Assembly: GCF_016213215.1 (NCBI RefSeq)
Contig: NZ_JACRAW010000038.1
Coordinates: forward strand, 29,939 to 93,938
DNA from: Bradyrhizobium sp.
GTDB lineage: Bacteria > Pseudomonadota > Alphaproteobacteria > Rhizobiales > Xanthobacteraceae
DNA: 64,000 nt
Direction: 5' to 3'
The notes under the pieces were generated by a model that had not been told where the DNA came from, searched no databases, and saw only the letters and a list, made by a program, of their open reading frames with translations. Both the position numbers and the translations under genes were made by a program. Positions within the stretch are counted from its first letter, which is position 1. Every line of letters begins with the position of its first letter. Shown here one piece after another: positions 15,741 through 23,683 of the stretch.

Positions 15741-16193
15741 CTACCAGTGGCCGGTGTTCGGCATTGACAGCCACGGCTCCTGTGGCGGTTTGGGCTCGCC
15801 TTTCTGAAGCAGCTCGATCGAGTGCAGATCCGGCGATCGCACGAACGCCATGTTGCCGTCGCGCGGCGGACGGTTGATGGTGACGCCGAGCTTCATCAGG
15901 CGCTCGCAGGTCGCATAGATGTCGTCGACCTCGTATGCGAGGTGGCCGAAAAAGCGATCCTCGCCGTATCTCTCCTCGTCCCAATTGTAGGTGAGTTCCA
16001 CAAGCGGCGCGCCACGGGTCGACGGCAGGTGCTTCAGCTGGGCCTCGTCCTGGGGCGCGCACAGGAAGACGAGCGTGAACCGGCCCTTCTCATTGACGAT
16101 CCGCCGTACCTCCTTCAGCCCGAGCGCATCGCGGAAGAACTTGAGGGCGATGTCGAGATTGCGCACGCGCAGCATGGTGTGGAGGTAACGCAT
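15741..16193 (-). CDS. gloA: VOC-family lactoylglutathione lyase (glyoxalase I)
   Basis: A 150-residue protein of glyoxalase I type. It converts the hemithioacetal of methylglyoxal and glutathione to S-lactoylglutathione. It opens with MRYLHTMLRVRNLDIALKFF, where H5 is the first metal ligand; other expected ligands are the Glu in LVELTYNW, the His in FGHLAYEVDD and the Glu in SIELLQ. Family length is about 130-150. The GST gene lies just downstream on the same strand, so two glutathione-linked detoxification genes are neighbours, separated by a terminator. Confidence 0.88.
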   Translation of the reverse strand: MRYLHTMLRVRNLDIALKFFRDALGLKEVRRIVNEKGRFTLVFLCAPQDEAQLKHLPSTRGAPLVELTYNWDEERYGEDRFFGHLAYEVDDIYATCERLMKLGVTINRPPRDGNMAFVRSPDLHSIELLQKGEPKPPQEPWLSMPNTGHW

Positions 16194-16482
16194 GGTCAGG
16201 TCTCCCCTAAAGCCGTTGCTTCCCTAAAGCCGTTGCTTCGGGTCTGAATAGCAGCAAACGCCGGACGCCGGCAGGGGGCGATCATCAGGAAATGCTTATC
16301 CGCACGATCTCGCATTTGCGTGATGAATTGCGGCACGTGCCGGATGCTTACGGGGTGAAGCGCGCTACAGGAGGGCTAACAAAGGCTTTCCGCGGAACGG
16401 ATAAACCTATTCGGTTAGGTTAAAACCCAGATCGCGTTGCAGTTGTGGCCTGTTGCGATAGGTGTACCTGGCGGAGACAGCC

Positions 16483-16668
16483 ATGGTCCCTTCATTCTAT
16501 CAAGCCGACAGAGAAACCTACCGACGTGTTGTGGGAGTCGGCGCGCTGTTCTGCGTTGCCTTCGTCATGATCAGCTTTTCGCTGCGACCGCAGCCCGAAG
16601 AAGGCCGCGTGCTGGTCAAGGCTGACAGGCTGGTACGCACCGCGGGCCAGCCGAACACCGCCAACTAG
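16483..16668 (+). CDS. Small membrane protein (61 aa)
   Basis: A 61-residue protein with one membrane segment (VVGVGALFCVAFVMISFSL) after a short polar N-terminus FYQADRETYRR and a polar tail. GGAGA precedes the ATG at 16483. No family recognised. The stop overlaps the stop of the convergent small gene at 16665-16790. Confidence 0.6.
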   Translation: MVPSFYQADRETYRRVVGVGALFCVAFVMISFSLRPQPEEGRVLVKADRLVRTAGQPNTAN

Positions 16669-16790
16669 TCTTTGTTGCCGCACAACCGCTCGTCGTCCGA
16701 ACCGGCCCGAGCCGAGGGGCCGCGCGTCGCGATCGCGACGAAGCCGGCATAGCCGAGGAGATTGAGCAGGACGTCAAGCCAGACGGGCAT
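16665..16790 (-). CDS. Small membrane protein (41 aa)
   Basis: A 41-residue protein MPVWLDVLLNLLGYAGFVAI followed by a polar tail with GNKD at the end. One hydrophobic helix is visible. A GAGGTGG ribosome-binding site sits just before the ATG. I recall related tiny proteins in Bradyrhizobium but know no function. It ends tail-to-tail with 16483-16668. Confidence 0.55.
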   Translation of the reverse strand: MPVWLDVLLNLLGYAGFVAIATRGPSARAGSDDERLCGNKD

Positions 16791-16998
16791 TCGCCACCTC
16801 TGGACTTCAATCCCGCAAGACCGCTGCGGGTTCCTGCACCGAGCGCGCGCCGACCCGCGCAACTCACATGGCCGGAGCGGGCCGTGAGCTTCAAAGGCCG
16901 GAAGTGATCCAACCGCCGGCCAAGACTGCTTCTTCCTGTCTCTGCCGACGGCGTCTCCTTGAGGAACTCGGCAATGGCACGAGAAAGCTCGGCATCGC

Positions 16999-17163
16999 TC
17001 ATGGCCAGAAAGATGGCCTTTCCACCTTGCGGGCGTTCTCCAGCGTCGACACGAAATATTCCTCGCGTTCCTGCCTGAACTTCTCCTGCGTGGCACGAAA
17101 GGCCGCGACCCGCGCCTCGATCTCTGAGCGCTCGCGTGTTCTTCGTTCTTCTTGTTCTGCCAT
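16999..17163 (-). CDS. Small charged coiled-coil protein (54 aa)
   Basis: A 54-residue helix-forming protein (EERRTRERSEIEARVAAFR... QEREEYF) dense in Glu and Arg, without Cys or membrane segment. Weak AAGGGA upstream of the ATG at 17163. It lies between two other small genes. Composition favours a real helical protein over a chance frame, but the evidence is modest. Confidence 0.5.
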   Translation of the reverse strand: MAEQEERRTRERSEIEARVAAFRATQEKFRQEREEYFVSTLENARKVERPSFWP

Positions 17164-17398
17164 TTGCCCATCCCTTCTATCGAGTTCGAATCTCCTGTCC
17201 CGATGCGGATTGGGGTAGGAGAGTGGGGCGCGAATTGGGAGTAGACGGTGCAGGATTGTGGTACGCACATCGAGCGACTTCCTGCCTGCGCATGCTTCGC
17301 GCACGGTGGACACATTCGCGCGCCACGGTGGATAAAATGCTTCGTGTCCTTGTCGCTCGCCCGTCTTCCCGGTAGCCAAGAAGCAAAGGGGAGGCCTC

Positions 17399-17641
17399 AT
17401 GGCTAAGTTTGATCTGGATTCACTGAGCATCGAAGAACTCGCGAAACTGCGCGAGAGTGCAACCGAGAAACTGATGGAAAAGGTGGCGGCGCGCCAGGCG
17501 GAGCTGGAAGCCGAGCTGGAAAAGCTCGCGCAATACAGGCCGATCAAGAAGGCTGTCGCCGCGGTGCCGACGAGCAAGCAGCGCAAGAGCGAAGACAAGA
17601 AGATCGACGAGCCCAAGGACGCGGTGGCCAAGGCGGCCTGA
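17399..17641 (+). CDS. H-NS-like N-terminal coiled-coil protein lacking the DNA-binding domain
   Basis: An 80-residue protein. The first 45 residues (FDLDSLSIEELAKLRESATE and EKVAARQAELEAELEKLAQY) match the oligomerisation coiled coil of alphaproteobacterial H-NS/MvaT-like histone family proteins. The usual C-terminal motif that ends with a G-R-G-x-x-P-x-W-type DNA-binding loop is absent; instead there is a Lys/Ala/Pro-rich tail. It may therefore modulate full-length H-NS-like proteins or bind DNA through its basic tail. GGGGAGG precedes the ATG. Confidence 0.65.
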   Translation: MAKFDLDSLSIEELAKLRESATEKLMEKVAARQAELEAELEKLAQYRPIKKAVAAVPTSKQRKSEDKKIDEPKDAVAKAA

Positions 17642-17703
17642 TCCGCTCGCGTCGCTCCGGCAGTGCCGGCGGCGAGGATGAGGCAACCCCCGGCAGGGCT
17701 CCG

Positions 17704-17732
17704 TTTGGACGTGCTATAGGAGCACGTCCAAA
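17704..17732. promoter_or_regulatory. Perfect 12-bp inverted repeat upstream of sir2
   Basis: TTTGGACGTGCT and its exact complement AGCACGTCCAAA are separated by ATAGG. The palindrome ends 15 bp before the sir2 start codon, with no T-run after it, so it is better read as an operator or a 5'-leader hairpin than as a terminator. The left arm plus loop contains GTGCTATAG, which could overlap a -10 element. Confidence 0.55.
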
Positions 17733-17747
17733 GCACGGAAACCCACC

Positions 17748-18505
17748 ATGATTGCACCGGATCTTGGCAGTGGCGTCGAACGGCTCGGCGACATGATCGC
17801 CGCAGCCTCAACCATCGTGCCTTTCACCGGGGCCGGGATCTCGACAGAGTGCGGAATCCCCGATTTCCGCTCGCCGGGAGGGGTGTGGGAGCGCAACCGT
17901 CCGATCGGGTTCGATGAGTTCCTCGCGAGCCACGAAGCGCGCAACGAGGCCTGGCGACGTCGTTTTGCCATGGAAGCGACCTTCGCCACGGCCAAACCCG
18001 GGCGCGGGCATCGGGCGATTGCCTCGCTTTATCGCGCCGGCAAGATTCCGGCGGTGATAACCCAGAACATCGACAATCTGCACCAGGCGTCCGGAATCGC
18101 GCCGGACCACGTGGTCGAGCTCCACGGCAATACCACTTACGCGCGCTGCCTCGGGTGCCGGCAGCGCTACGAGCTTGGCTGGGTGAAGCAGCGATACGAC
18201 GAGGCAGTGCGCCTGACTGCATCGATTGCGGCGAACCGATCAAGACCGCCACCATCTCCTTCGGCCAAGCCATGCCGGAGGATGCGATGCGCCGCGCTAC
18301 CGAGCTCACGCAGCACTGTGACCTGTTCATTGCGATCGGTTCGTCGCTCGTGGTGTGGCCCGCCGCGGGTTTCCCGATGATGGCGAAGGACTGCGGCGCG
18401 CGGCTTGTGATTATCAACAGGGACCCGACCGATCAGGACCACATCGCCGACCTGGTAATCCGGCATGATATCGGCGAGGCCCTTGGTCCGTTTGTCGGCA
18501 ATTGA
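17748..18505 (+). pseudogene. Sir2-family NAD-dependent deacylase, frameshifted
   Basis: The first 150 codons encode a clear sirtuin: NAD-binding GAGISTECGIPDFRSP (about residues 27-42), ITQNIDNLHQ, catalytic His in VELHGNT, and the first zinc pair RCLGC. Near 18204 the frame is lost; the rest continues in another frame with the second zinc pair DCIDC, then TATISFGQAMPE, IGSSLVVWPAAGFP and the C-terminal NAD contacts, ending at 18505. Restoring one base near 18200-18206 would join both halves into a normal protein of about 253 residues. So it is either a recent pseudogene, a programmed frameshift or a sequencing error. Substrates would be acetyl- or acyl-lysines. Confidence 0.85.
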
Positions 18506-18708
18506 TGCTCCAAGTGATTCGTGCGCCTGTGCAAGACTGTTCATAGGTTCCGCCGAATCTCTTTTTTGTCTATGCGCGGCAAGCGGGAGTGTTATCTTTT
18601 GATTCGAAAGATTCGTGTGTCGTCCTAAGGAGCTGCTCTGAACGGACGCGTGTTTTCGGCGCTGTCGTCACGATGGCAGGCCGCAATTGATGTGTGGGGT
18701 CCGGGGTC

Positions 18709-19368
18709 ATGGGGTCGGACGGATTAGAGTCCAAGAAGGTCGGGGGCGTGCCAGGCGGGACCGGGACAACCCGTCTTGGTGCAGGCGAGTTTCCAGGCGG
18801 CGGGCGCGATACCGCGATCAACCCGTTTCAAGGCCTTGGCGAGGCCGGCGCGAGCCTTGTCGAGATAACGGGCGTCATCAAGTGGTTCGATGCCTCGAAA
18901 GGCTATGGCTTCATCGTTCCGGACAATGGCTGGCCGGACGTCCTGTTGCACGTCACCGTGCTGAGGCGTGATGGATATCAAACCGCCTACGAGGGTGCGC
19001 GCGTGGTTTGCGAATGCGTGCAGCGCGCCAAGGGCCACCAGGCGTTCCGGATCCTGTCGATGGACGAGTCCACGGCGATTCATCCGGCGCAGATGCTGCC
19101 GCCCCGCACCCATGTCAGCGTCACCCCAACCAGCGGCCTGGAGCGGGCGCAGGTCAAGTGGTTCAACCGCCTCCGCGGGTTCGGCTTCCTGACCTGCGGC
19201 GAGGGGACGCCGGACATTTTCGTGCACATGGAAACGCTCCGCCGCTTCGGTATGACCGAGTTGCGGCCGGGTCAGTATGTCCTGGTCCGCTACGGGCCCG
19301 GTTCCAAGGGGATGATGGCGGCCGAAATTCATCCGGAGACGGGCTCGCCCGCGCTGTCGTCGCACTGA
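18709..19368 (+). CDS. Protein with two cold-shock domains
   Basis: A 219-residue protein with two CSDs. The first (about residues 54-115) has GVIKWFDASKGYGFIVPDNG and DVLLHVTVL; the second (about 144-208) has QVKWFNRLRGFGFLTCGEG and DIFVHMETL. RNP1-type KGYGFI and RGFGFL aromatic motifs are intact in both, so single-stranded RNA or DNA binding is expected. A flexible Gly-rich N-terminus precedes them. Double-CSD proteins of this length are typical of Bradyrhizobium and relatives and act as RNA chaperones. ATG at 18709 is chosen; an in-frame GTG at 18694 is an alternative. Confidence 0.9.
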   Translation: MGSDGLESKKVGGVPGGTGTTRLGAGEFPGGGRDTAINPFQGLGEAGASLVEITGVIKWFDASKGYGFIVPDNGWPDVLLHVTVLRRDGYQTAYEGARVVCECVQRAKGHQAFRILSMDESTAIHPAQMLPPRTHVSVTPTSGLERAQVKWFNRLRGFGFLTCGEGTPDIFVHMETLRRFGMTELRPGQYVLVRYGPGSKGMMAAEIHPETGSPALSSH

Positions 19369-19503
19369 CGGGCGGAGTCCCGGTAGCCAACTCTCTCATT
19401 CGCGAGGCGACCCCGATGTCGTCTCCAAGCCGGCTGCTTGGTATGGCAGTCTGGTAATCCCCACGATCGCCGCGTAAGGATGGGGCCTCTTACCGCTGCT
19501 GGG

Positions 19504-20004
19504 ATGAGTGCCCTCCCCATGAAGTTTCAACGAAAGGCTGACCCGTCGTTGGCGTGGCTCTGGCTTGTCGGCTGCGTCGCCTTTGCCCTGTTCGCCTTTG
19601 CGGGTCCGGACGCTCGCGCCGCCAGCTTCCAAACCCTCGAGATCGTCACCAGGAACGGAGTGCAGGTCTTCTCCGTGGAGCTGGCGACGACACCGAAGGA
19701 GAAGGAAACCGGGCTGATGTACCGGAAGGAACTCGCAGACGGGAAGGGGATGCTGTTCGACTTCTCGCCGGAGCAGGAAGTGTCGATGTGGATGAAGAAT
19801 ACCTACATTTCCCTCGACATGATCTTCATCCGCGCCGACGGGCGGATCATTCGCATCGCCGAGAATACCGAGCCGATGTCGACCAGGATCATTTCATCCA
19901 ATGGCTTGGCACGGGGGGTGCTGGAGGTGCCGGCTGGAACGGCGCAGAAGTACGGCATCCGGCCCGGTGACCGGGTCGCCCACCCCCTGTTCAGCGGCAA
20001 ATAG
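19504..20004 (+). CDS. DUF192 family secreted protein
   Basis: A protein of about 166 residues with a signal peptide or N-terminal anchor (LAWLWLVGCVAFALFAFAGPDARA) followed by one DUF192 domain. Family landmarks: FSVELATTPKEKETGLMYRKEL, GMLFDFSPEQEVSMWMKNT and ARGVLEVPAGTAQKYGI. DUF192 proteins are small periplasmic or archaeal proteins without established chemistry. Two in-frame starts are plausible (19504 and 19519); the latter starts directly with MKFQRKAD, a normal signal-peptide N-region. It lies 61 bp upstream of tRNA-Pro. Confidence 0.85.
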   Translation: MSALPMKFQRKADPSLAWLWLVGCVAFALFAFAGPDARAASFQTLEIVTRNGVQVFSVELATTPKEKETGLMYRKELADGKGMLFDFSPEQEVSMWMKNTYISLDMIFIRADGRIIRIAENTEPMSTRIISSNGLARGVLEVPAGTAQKYGIRPGDRVAHPLFSGK

Positions 20005-20065
20005 GGTGCGGTTGCCGCCTTGCTGGTGGCGTCTCAAGCGTGTATCGACTCGGTCTGCTGGATCT

Positions 20066-20142
20066 CGGGGTATAGCGCAGCCTGGTAGCGCGGCAGTTTT
20101 GGGTACTGCAGGTCCGCGGTTCGAATCCGCGTGCCCCGACCA
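20066..20142 (+). tRNA. tRNA-Pro (TGG)
   Basis: A 77-nt cloverleaf starting CGGGGTATAGCGCAGCCTGG and ending GTGCCCCGACCA. The acceptor stem pairs CGGGGTA with TGCCCCG; the anticodon loop TTTGGGT carries TGG; the T-arm GCGGTTCGAATCCGC is perfect. CCA is encoded. No repeat of its 3' end is seen elsewhere in the window. Confidence 0.97.
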
Positions 20143-20230
20143 GCTAACCAGCTGATTCTGCTCACTGCGATTCTGACGTTTTTCTTGGTCCGCTTGCGAT
20201 CAGGTCGAACCCGACAATGGCTTCTTCGGA

Positions 20231-20893
20231 TTATTTCGCCGCGACAGCTTCCCGTTTGCGCCCGGGCAGGTAGGGATCACGATATTCGGGATCGATCGCC
20301 CGATAGGTCCGCCCGTTGGTATTGGGGTCGGAATTGTCGCTTGTCGAAAAGATCAGCGTTTCGAGGCCGTTGAACCAGTGCGAATACCTGCCGCCGCCAT
20401 TGGTCGCGATCTCGCGGTGCGGCGCGTGGGCCGGGCCGAGCGGGCGGCTGTCCTCGTAGAGCTGCAGCGTGGAGCGGGCCGGATAGTCGGCCGTATCGGT
20501 TCTGGCCCGCGCATGCGTTCCGAAGTAGGCGATCCAGGCGTTCTGGTCGAGCCGGACAAAGTGCTGTCTAAGGATGTGCGGATCCCCGGGGACGTAGCCG
20601 GCCTGGGCGTACAGGTAGAGCGGGGCGTAGAGCACGGCGGTCGCTGCCAACGCCAGCAGCACCATGGTGGCCGTGCGTCGCGGAGGCGCTTCCAACTCGC
20701 TCTGCGCGTGCCCGGCAACCGTGTGCGCGGCAGAATAGGCGAAAAGCATCTTCGCCTCGCGCTTATCCTCCAGGACCCCGAAACGCCTTCCGAAGAAGAT
20801 TTCCCATTCGCTGTCGTCGATCGCGGGGTCGCCCATCTCGATCGCGATGCGCCTGGCGTCGTCTTCCAGAGATTTGTTATTAGAGGTGTGCAT
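20231..20893 (-). CDS. Hypothetical membrane-anchored protein
   Basis: A 220-residue protein with a soluble N-terminal 75 residues (acidic, with DDSEWEIFFGRRFGVLEDKR), one membrane segment (TATMVLLALAATAVLYAPLYLY) and a periplasmic-looking C-terminal half with many Tyr, Asp and Arg (for example GGGRYSHWFNGLETLIFSTS and AIDPEYRDPYLPG). Not recognised as a known family. ATG at 20893; an in-frame TTG precedes it. Orientation is opposite to tRNA-Pro. Confidence 0.65.
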   Translation of the reverse strand: MHTSNNKSLEDDARRIAIEMGDPAIDDSEWEIFFGRRFGVLEDKREAKMLFAYSAAHTVAGHAQSELEAPPRRTATMVLLALAATAVLYAPLYLYAQAGYVPGDPHILRQHFVRLDQNAWIAYFGTHARARTDTADYPARSTLQLYEDSRPLGPAHAPHREIATNGGGRYSHWFNGLETLIFSTSDNSDPNTNGRTYRAIDPEYRDPYLPGRKREAVAAK

Positions 20894-20896
20894 CAA

Positions 20897-21746
20897 TAAA
20901 CCCGGCCCGCGCGCAGTCTAGACGTGCCGGTTGTTATAGTCGAGTCATACTACTGGAGCGCTAAACGACTCCGGTTGAGCCGCGGCCAGTCCGCCGCACC
21001 GCTTTGCGACTAGTTACCTTCGATAGCCGTCGGCAAGTTCATGGTCCCGCGCGCCAGCCTTTGCGGCCCTGCCGGTCCCAGCGGTAGAGGTAGGGCGGCC
21101 AGTTCTTCTTGCGGCTCATGTGTTGTTCATCTTCGGATGCAGTCGCGCGTTCACGCCGCAGCACTTCGGCCAGCCGTCGCGCAGGCACTTGGCGGCGTCG
21201 ACCTTGCGGCACTTGCCGCAGCGGCTGCAGGCTCTCGATCAGAGAGGGGTAACTGCGGGCGATTTCGTCTTAGAGCACCTGATGGACCTGATAGGGCTTC
21301 GACGTGCCCCGATACCGGGTTCCCTCGTGGACATCTCCACGCCGTCATCGAACTCCTGGAAGCCAGGTACGCCAATGAGGGTCGGATTTTAAGGGCCGAG
21401 TGAATATCCGACGCCACTCGGCGAGCACATTCCGCCCGGGCGTTGTGGCTCCTGTATGAGCGCGATCGTGCGATGCGTCAGATCACCGAAGACGCTTCAA
21501 TAGGTGCTAGCAGCAGGCGTACCAGCCGTCGGGGAACGGGACGAGGGGCCACTTCACCTCGTTGTCGTTCGCGGCCTTCGGACGTTCCGCAATGCGCAGC
21601 CTCACGATCCTTGCGCAGGCTGGCTCTTGAACCACGATCTGCTGCGGCAGAAATTGCGTATCCATGACGGACAAAAGCGTAAGTCATCGTGGTTAATATT
21701 CTCTTGCGAATAGTCTCTTGCACCCCTGACCCTATGGCTGGGCCGC
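20897..21746. other. Degraded intergenic stretch
   Basis: No intact gene is visible in 850 bp. Minus-strand translations show broken pieces of small proteins: a WPPYLYRWDRQGRKG segment (see 20991-21119) and, directly upstream, a four-Cys piece CGKCRKVDAAKCLRDGWPKC that lacks a start codon in its frame. Both are interrupted by stops or frame changes. The rest (21420-21746) shows nothing recognisable. Confidence 0.5.
20991..21119 (-). pseudogene. Remnant of a small conserved protein gene
   Basis: An ATG at 21119 starts MSRKKNWPPYLYRWDRQGRKG, which resembles the start of a small rhizobial protein that I recall continuing to an ...EFxDGYxMVTSRNAxRR ending. Here the frame meets an early stop, but DGYR and then VTSRKAVRR can be read further down in other frames, so the gene seems to have been broken by small deletions. 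The ATG overlaps the stop of an upstream Cys-rich fragment as ATGA. Confidence 0.4.
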
Positions 21747-22451
21747 TTACGCATTTGCGCCAATCGAGCGCTCGTCGCTGGCCAATCGCCCGTCGATGAT
21801 GCGGATTTGACGGTGCATGCGCGCGGCGAGATTGAGATCGTGGGTAACGGAAACGACCGCTTTTCCCTGTTGCTCGACCAGATCGCGCAGGATGTCGAAT
21901 ACCTGTTCCGTGGAGACGGAATCGAGACTGCCTGTCGGTTCATCGGCGAGGATCACGGGAGGGTCGTTGGCAAGCGCCCGTGCCACCGCAACTCGTTGGC
22001 GCTGGCCGCCCGATAGCTGGTCCGGAGTCTTGCGCAGGTGATCGCCGAGACCGAGCGAGTCCAGCAGATCCTCGGCGCGGGCTACGATGGCGCGGGGTGC
22101 CAGGCGGCCCAGCGCGCGCATCGGCAGCGCGACATTTTCCGTGATCGAGAACTCCGGCAGGAGAAAGTGGAACTGGAACACGAAGCCGAGGTGAGCGAGC
22201 CGAACCTCTGCGCGCTCCTCCTCGGTCATCGTGCGCGTGGATCGTCCGTTAATCAGCACGTCGCCGCTGGTCGGCAGATCAAGCAGGCCCAGCAGGTAAA
22301 GTAGCGACGACTTGCCCGATCCCGAGGGACCGGTGATGGCGACGAATTCGCACGGCATGATGGTTAGGCTGATGTCCTGCACCAGCGTAACCGGCACGAC
22401 ACCGGAAAGGATCCTGGTCATGTGCCGCGCTTCAATGAGAGCCGTTGTCAC
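21747..22451 (-). CDS. ABC transporter ATP-binding protein (LolD/MacB type)
   Basis: A 234-residue ATPase of the MacB/LolD/FtsE class. Walker [10 protein letters not shown] (about residues 40-48), the signature [15 protein letters not shown] (about 144-158), Walker [13 protein letters not shown] and the H-loop VSVTHD are all intact. It forms the engine for the FtsX-like permease encoded immediately upstream. The start overlaps that gene's stop by ATGA, making it the last gene of a three-gene operon. Such trios move lipoproteins, peptides or drugs outward across or from the inner membrane. Confidence 0.93.
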   Translation of the reverse strand: MTTALIEARHMTRILSGVVPVTLVQDISLTIMPCEFVAITGPSGSGKSSLLYLLGLLDLPTSGDVLINGRSTRTMTEEERAEVRLAHLGFVFQFHFLLPEFSITENVALPMRALGRLAPRAIVARAEDLLDSLGLGDHLRKTPDQLSGGQRQRVAVARALANDPPVILADEPTGSLDSVSTEQVFDILRDLVEQQGKAVVSVTHDLNLAARMHRQIRIIDGRLASDERSIGANA

Positions 22452-23683
22452 GTCGCGCCCCTGATGATGTCCACGGGGTGCAGCCGAGCTGCAGCACGGG
22501 CGGGGAAGTACCCCGCGACGAAGCTCGATAACAGCGCAACCGCCGTCGCCAGCAGATAGTGCTTGACCGAGTAGAGGACGGGCAGGTGATTGAAGTCCGA
22601 GAACGGCGTCTTGAATTCGAGGGACGCCAGCCCTCGCGTCATCAGATAGCCCAGAGCCCAGCCCAGCGCCGAGCCGACAAATCCGACAAGCAGCGCCTCC
22701 ACAATGAAGATCGTTCTGATCATTCCGTCCCGGAATCCCAGGGATTTCATGATAGCGATGTCACGCGTCTTTTCGTGCGTGATCGTGGAGATGATGTTGT
22801 AGGTGCCGAAGCTTGCCACCAGCAGAATGGCGCCGACGATGGTGTACATCAACACGTTACGCAGCGTTATCGCCGAGAGAAGGTCCTCTTGCGCCTCCTG
22901 CCACGAGATCGACTTATAGCCAGTCTGCTCGCCGATCCGTTCGCTGATCAGACGAGCCTGCATCGGATCCTGCGTCCGAACGCGGATCTCATTGATAATG
23001 CCGGTTTGCCTTTCCAGGATCTGTGCTGTCTTGAGCAGCACGTACCCCGTGGTTTCGTCAGTGGTGCGGAAGCCTGAGTGAAACATGCCGACCACGGTTG
23101 CATTCATCGTCGAGCCTTCGGCTGAGGCGAGCGTAATGTTGGAATTCACCCGCGCGCCGATTTTTTGGGCAAGGCGGTCGCCAATCAGAATTGCATTCGA
23201 AGACCGGTAAAGCGAATTCAGCGTGCCCTGCTTCATGTGCGTCGCCAGGTTGGACACGTCGGCCTCGGTGCGGGGATCGATGCCGATCACCGAGATCGTC
23301 AAATTGCGGCCGGCAAAGCGGAGCACGGCCTTGGACTGAACCGAGGGCGTCAGTGCGCCCGGCACCCAGCTTTGCAGGGATGCGATTGTTGCCATCGGGT
23401 TCTTGATGCCGGGACGCCGGACATCCGGGGTGAGGCCATGGAACTCAGCTGCTGCATAGAACTTGTCGGCAGGCTGCCGGGTCGGCTCGCGCAGCTCGTC
23501 GGTGATCGAGATGTGCGGCAGCGCGTCGACCAGGGTCTTGATGAAGTCGTCCTGGGACCCCTCCATCATCGCTGCCATCATCACTGAGAACCCGACGCCG
23601 GTCATAACGCCGGCGATGGCTACCAGCGTCTGGCGCGCTCGGTGCCGGACATGGGTCCAGGCGATCGAGAGGACGAGGTTCAT
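22448..23683 (-). CDS. ABC transporter permease, FtsX/MacB-like
   Basis: A 411-residue permease with the MacB topology: one N-terminal membrane helix (TLVAIAGVMTGVGFSVMMA), a large periplasmic domain (about residues 40-275), and three C-terminal helices (VLMYTIVGAILLVASFGTYN, TIFIVEALLVGFVGSALGWALG and YLLATAVALLSSFVAGYFPA). The conserved KTRDIAIMKSLGFRDGMI segment of the FtsX family lies before the third helix, and the end ARLHPVDIIRG is the usual C-terminus. It works by mechanotransmission with the partner ATPase and the HlyD-like adaptor. Confidence 0.92.
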   Translation of the reverse strand: MNLVLSIAWTHVRHRARQTLVAIAGVMTGVGFSVMMAAMMEGSQDDFIKTLVDALPHISITDELREPTRQPADKFYAAAEFHGLTPDVRRPGIKNPMATIASLQSWVPGALTPSVQSKAVLRFAGRNLTISVIGIDPRTEADVSNLATHMKQGTLNSLYRSSNAILIGDRLAQKIGARVNSNITLASAEGSTMNATVVGMFHSGFRTTDETTGYVLLKTAQILERQTGIINEIRVRTQDPMQARLISERIGEQTGYKSISWQEAQEDLLSAITLRNVLMYTIVGAILLVASFGTYNIISTITHEKTRDIAIMKSLGFRDGMIRTIFIVEALLVGFVGSALGWALGYLMTRGLASLEFKTPFSDFNHLPVLYSVKHYLLATAVALLSSFVAGYFPARAAARLHPVDIIRGAT

